Shown here: one piece after another, positions 62,147-64,000 of the stretch
Layout: each line of letters starts with the position of its first letter
Numbering within the stretch: the stretch's first letter is position 1
Origin: Mucilaginibacter endophyticus
GTDB taxonomy: Bacteria > Bacteroidota > Bacteroidia > Sphingobacteriales > Sphingobacteriaceae
DNA length: 64,000 nucleotides
Direction of reading: 5' to 3'
NCBI RefSeq assembly: GCF_003351025.1
Contig: NZ_QPCG01000001.1
Span: forward strand, 1,371,949-1,435,948
Program-made: the position numbers and the translations under genes
The notes under the pieces: model-generated
Told to the model about the DNA's origin: nothing
Seen by the model: only the letters and a program-made list of their open reading frames with translations
The model's database searches: none

Positions 62147-62178
62147 GAGAGTTCGAGTCTCTCTTCGGACTCCTCCTA
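62147..62178 (+). pseudogene. tRNA-like remnant 2
   Basis: T arm GAGAG-TTCGAGT-CTCTC followed by an acceptor-like strand TTCGGACTCC. No 5' half is present. It lies 30 nt after remnant 1. The rest of 61936-62336 shows no gene. Confidence 0.5.
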
Positions 62179-62336
62179 TAAGCCCCAAGTTTGAAGTTTA
62201 GGTCCGAAATGAAAGTCGTCGCATTTGCCCTACTGTTGGTCGCATATACACCGTAGCAGTTGTTTTCTTATTATGGAGATTTGTATCGTAACAAAAACAA
62301 ATTTTAAACACAAACCTATAACAGGAGACAGATCTT

Positions 62337-62930
62337 ATGAGAAAGATAATCGTTTTAACATTTATAACGTTAGATGGCATAATGCAGGCACCTGGTGGCC
62401 CGGAAGAGGATAGAGCGGGCGGTTTTAAATTTGGCGGCTGGTCGGCACCTTTTACTGATGAAGTTTCGGGTAAGATCATGCAGAAACAGATGGAGGCTAC
62501 TGATATCCTTTTAGGCCGGAAAACATTCGATATTTTTGAGAGCTACTGGCCTCAACATGCCGATTATTGGCCGGGAATCAACGATGTGACAAAATATGTG
62601 TTGTCCAGCACCAAAGATAAATCAGACTGGAACAACAGCATATTCCTTACCGGCGTAGAGGATATTAAAAAGCTTAAAAACTCAGAAGGTTCGGATTTAA
62701 AAGTGTGGGGCAGCGGCGAACTTGTTCAACTGCTGCTGAAGCATGACTTGGTAGATGAACTCTGGCTTAAGATTTACCCGGTGCTTCTTGGTAAAGGAAA
62801 AAGCATATATGGCCCGGAAACCCTGCCGATGACCCTAGAGCTAACAGAAAGCACTGTAACACCAAGTGGGGTGATTGTTGCTAATTACAAGCGGGCCGGT
62901 GAAGTTAAGACAGGTAACCTGGGCGCATAG
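62337..62930 (+). CDS. dihydrofolate-reductase-family protein (RibD C-terminal like)
   Basis: 197-aa single-domain reductase fold. Typical motifs: VLTFITLDGIMQAPGG, DILLGRKTFDIFESYWP, LKVWGSGELVQLLLKHDLVDEL and YPVLLGKGKSIYG. These match the RibD C-terminal/YyaP family rather than folate-specific DHFR. NADPH-binding is likely; substrate unknown. Stand-alone gene. Confidence 0.88.
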   Translation: MRKIIVLTFITLDGIMQAPGGPEEDRAGGFKFGGWSAPFTDEVSGKIMQKQMEATDILLGRKTFDIFESYWPQHADYWPGINDVTKYVLSSTKDKSDWNNSIFLTGVEDIKKLKNSEGSDLKVWGSGELVQLLLKHDLVDELWLKIYPVLLGKGKSIYGPETLPMTLELTESTVTPSGVIVANYKRAGEVKTGNLGA

Positions 62931-62948
62931 GTGAATTCAGGAAGCCGC

Positions 62949-63698
62949 TCATTCACCAAAGAGGATGCGGGTCATTTCGGCATGGTTATTCAGGAAATGC
63001 CTGGTAACCATGTAATGCTCCGTTTCCTCGTATTGAACCCGCTTAATGCCCGAGTCATCCAACTGATATATGGTGGCGCCGGGATAGGCTAATAAAATAG
63101 GAGAGTGGGTGGCAATAATGAATTGCGAATTTTCGCGTACAAGTGTGTTGATGAGTGACAAGGCTGCCATTTGCCGGTTGGGCGACAGCGCGGCCTCGGG
63201 CTCGTCAAATATGTAAAGCCCGTTGCCGGTAAGCCTGTTGGTGAGCGTGGCCATGAATGATTCGCCGTGTGAGCATTCATGAAGTGATTTAACTCCATAT
63301 TGCCTTTCAAATATGGCCCGGTCTTTTTCACTTTCGTAGGCGTTTTCCATATAGGTAGCCAAATTATAATAACTTTCGGCCCGGAGGAAGAAATAGTCAG
63401 TCGGCTTTTTAAAGCTTTTAATGCCCGTTAAATAGTTGAAAAGCTGTGACGAATTATTATGCGTTTGAAACTGTGTGCTTTTTGAACCTCCCTCGGTACT
63501 AAACCCCATCTGCAAAGCGATAGCCTCTATTAATGTTGATTTCCCCGAACCATTTTCGCCAATAATGAAAGTAACATCAGGATGGAATTTTAATGAATGC
63601 AAGTTTCTGATAGCCGGGATCTGAAAGGGGTAAGCATCAAAAGATGGTACCATATCACGTTTCAGTTGAATCTCTTTAAGAAAAGGTTTGGCTTGCAT
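62949..63698 (-). CDS. AAA/ABC-type ATPase of unknown role
   Basis: 249-aa ATPase. Walker A GENGSGKST at about residues 47-55, signature-like SHGESFMATL, Walker B LYIFDEPEAALSP and switch His in ATHSPILL. No membrane partner, no nuclease domain (the OLD-type TOPRIM is absent). Members of this compact type are common and uncharacterised. Confidence 0.85.
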   Translation of the reverse strand: MQAKPFLKEIQLKRDMVPSFDAYPFQIPAIRNLHSLKFHPDVTFIIGENGSGKSTLIEAIALQMGFSTEGGSKSTQFQTHNNSSQLFNYLTGIKSFKKPTDYFFLRAESYYNLATYMENAYESEKDRAIFERQYGVKSLHECSHGESFMATLTNRLTGNGLYIFDEPEAALSPNRQMAALSLINTLVRENSQFIIATHSPILLAYPGATIYQLDDSGIKRVQYEETEHYMVTRHFLNNHAEMTRILFGE

Positions 63699-63732
63699 GG
63701 TATGGTAAAGATAGGGATTGTGATAAGAAAGA

Positions 63733-63999
63733 TTATATTCGGAATAGCTTAATTAACATGCGGTTTATTACCCATACAATTGGATAGCACATGGCGATTG
63801 CAAATATCAGTAATGAGATAGCATAAAGATCTTTATTGAATTTATAGCTTAAGTCGGGCTTTGTGATGATTACTATTTCGGCTATCAATATTAGCAGATA
63901 CAGTACCATCTTTATAGTAAACCGGTGTATGAAATTGATGTGGTTTTGCGCCCGCTCGAAATTCTCGTTCTCATCAATTCTCTGTTGGGTTATATTAAA
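63733..63999 (-). CDS. membrane protein, 5' part cut by window edge
   Basis: C-terminal 88 residues of a protein read on the - strand. Two hydrophobic helices are visible: MVLYLLILIAEIVIIT and YAISLLIFAIAMCYPIVWVI. An acidic/polar stretch (RIDENENFERAQNH) precedes them. The start lies outside the window. No family recognised. Confidence 0.6.
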   Translation of the reverse strand, partial: FNITQQRIDENENFERAQNHINFIHRFTIKMVLYLLILIAEIVIITKPDLSYKFNKDLYAISLLIFAIAMCYPIVWVINRMLIKLFRI

Positions 64000-64000
64000 A

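Noticed and set aside
62949..63698. AAA ATPase as part of an OLD/Gabija-type defence system
   Set aside because: No TOPRIM domain is present and no helicase or nuclease partner lies next to it.

Overview
The window looks like chromosomal DNA of a Bacteroidetes bacterium of the Sphingobacteriaceae type (Mucilaginibacter or Pedobacter-like). This is inferred from gene content: a TonB receptor with a carboxypeptidase-D-like leader domain, GH92 and GH76 mannan enzymes, a TPR/HisKA_2 kinase, a BBP2 porin, TAnnTTTG promoter elements and tRNA genes without encoded CCA. No rRNA, insertion sequence, transposase or CRISPR array is visible.

Positions 33-26466 hold a nearly complete extracellular contractile injection system (eCIS, Afp/PVC/AlgoCIS family), all on the + strand and tightly packed. 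It has two sheath proteins, two tube proteins, a DUF5908 protein, a LysM tube-baseplate adaptor, a VgrG-type spike, a PAAR tip, a gp25 protein, two large baseplate proteins, a giant fibre-like protein, the tape measure, a DUF4157-HNH candidate effector, a TPR protein, a second DUF4157 protein and the AAA+ ATPase. No terminal cap protein (DUF4255) is seen; it may lie left of the window. A TPR histidine kinase and a sigma-54 response regulator follow (26748-31020).

Positions 31.2-45.4 kb carry ordinary metabolic and regulatory genes. They include a GNAT acetyltransferase, an M20 hydrolase and an NtrC regulator; a porin; a PLP C-S lyase-type enzyme with an amino-acid permease; and a LacI regulator with two matching CG-centred operators. 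One operator sits on the promoter of a probable small RNA, the other in front of a secreted metallopeptidase and a GH92 mannosidase.

The most unusual part is 45.45-48.63 kb. A Ro/TROVE RNA-binding protein is followed on the same strand by six tandem structured RNAs. They share a terminal stem, a conserved internal motif and a covarying upper stem. Three carry a circularly permuted tRNA module (T arm, acceptor hairpin, TA, D arm) with exact tRNA spacing. I interpret them as a bacterial Y-RNA array. Upstream and divergent of Ro is a cluster of three tRNA genes (Pro-UGG, the rare Ile-UAU, Cys-GCA) behind a terminator.

From 49 kb to the end come a TonB siderophore-type receptor preceded by a duplicated hairpin element, a Fur-like DNA-binding mini-protein, a seven-haem cytochrome, a NIPSNAP protein, several small proteins, a GH76 mannanase, a TPR membrane protein, an RHS-like lipoprotein, a Nudix hydrolase, tRNA 3'-half remnants, a DHFR-family reductase and an AAA ATPase. 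A membrane protein is cut by the right edge.
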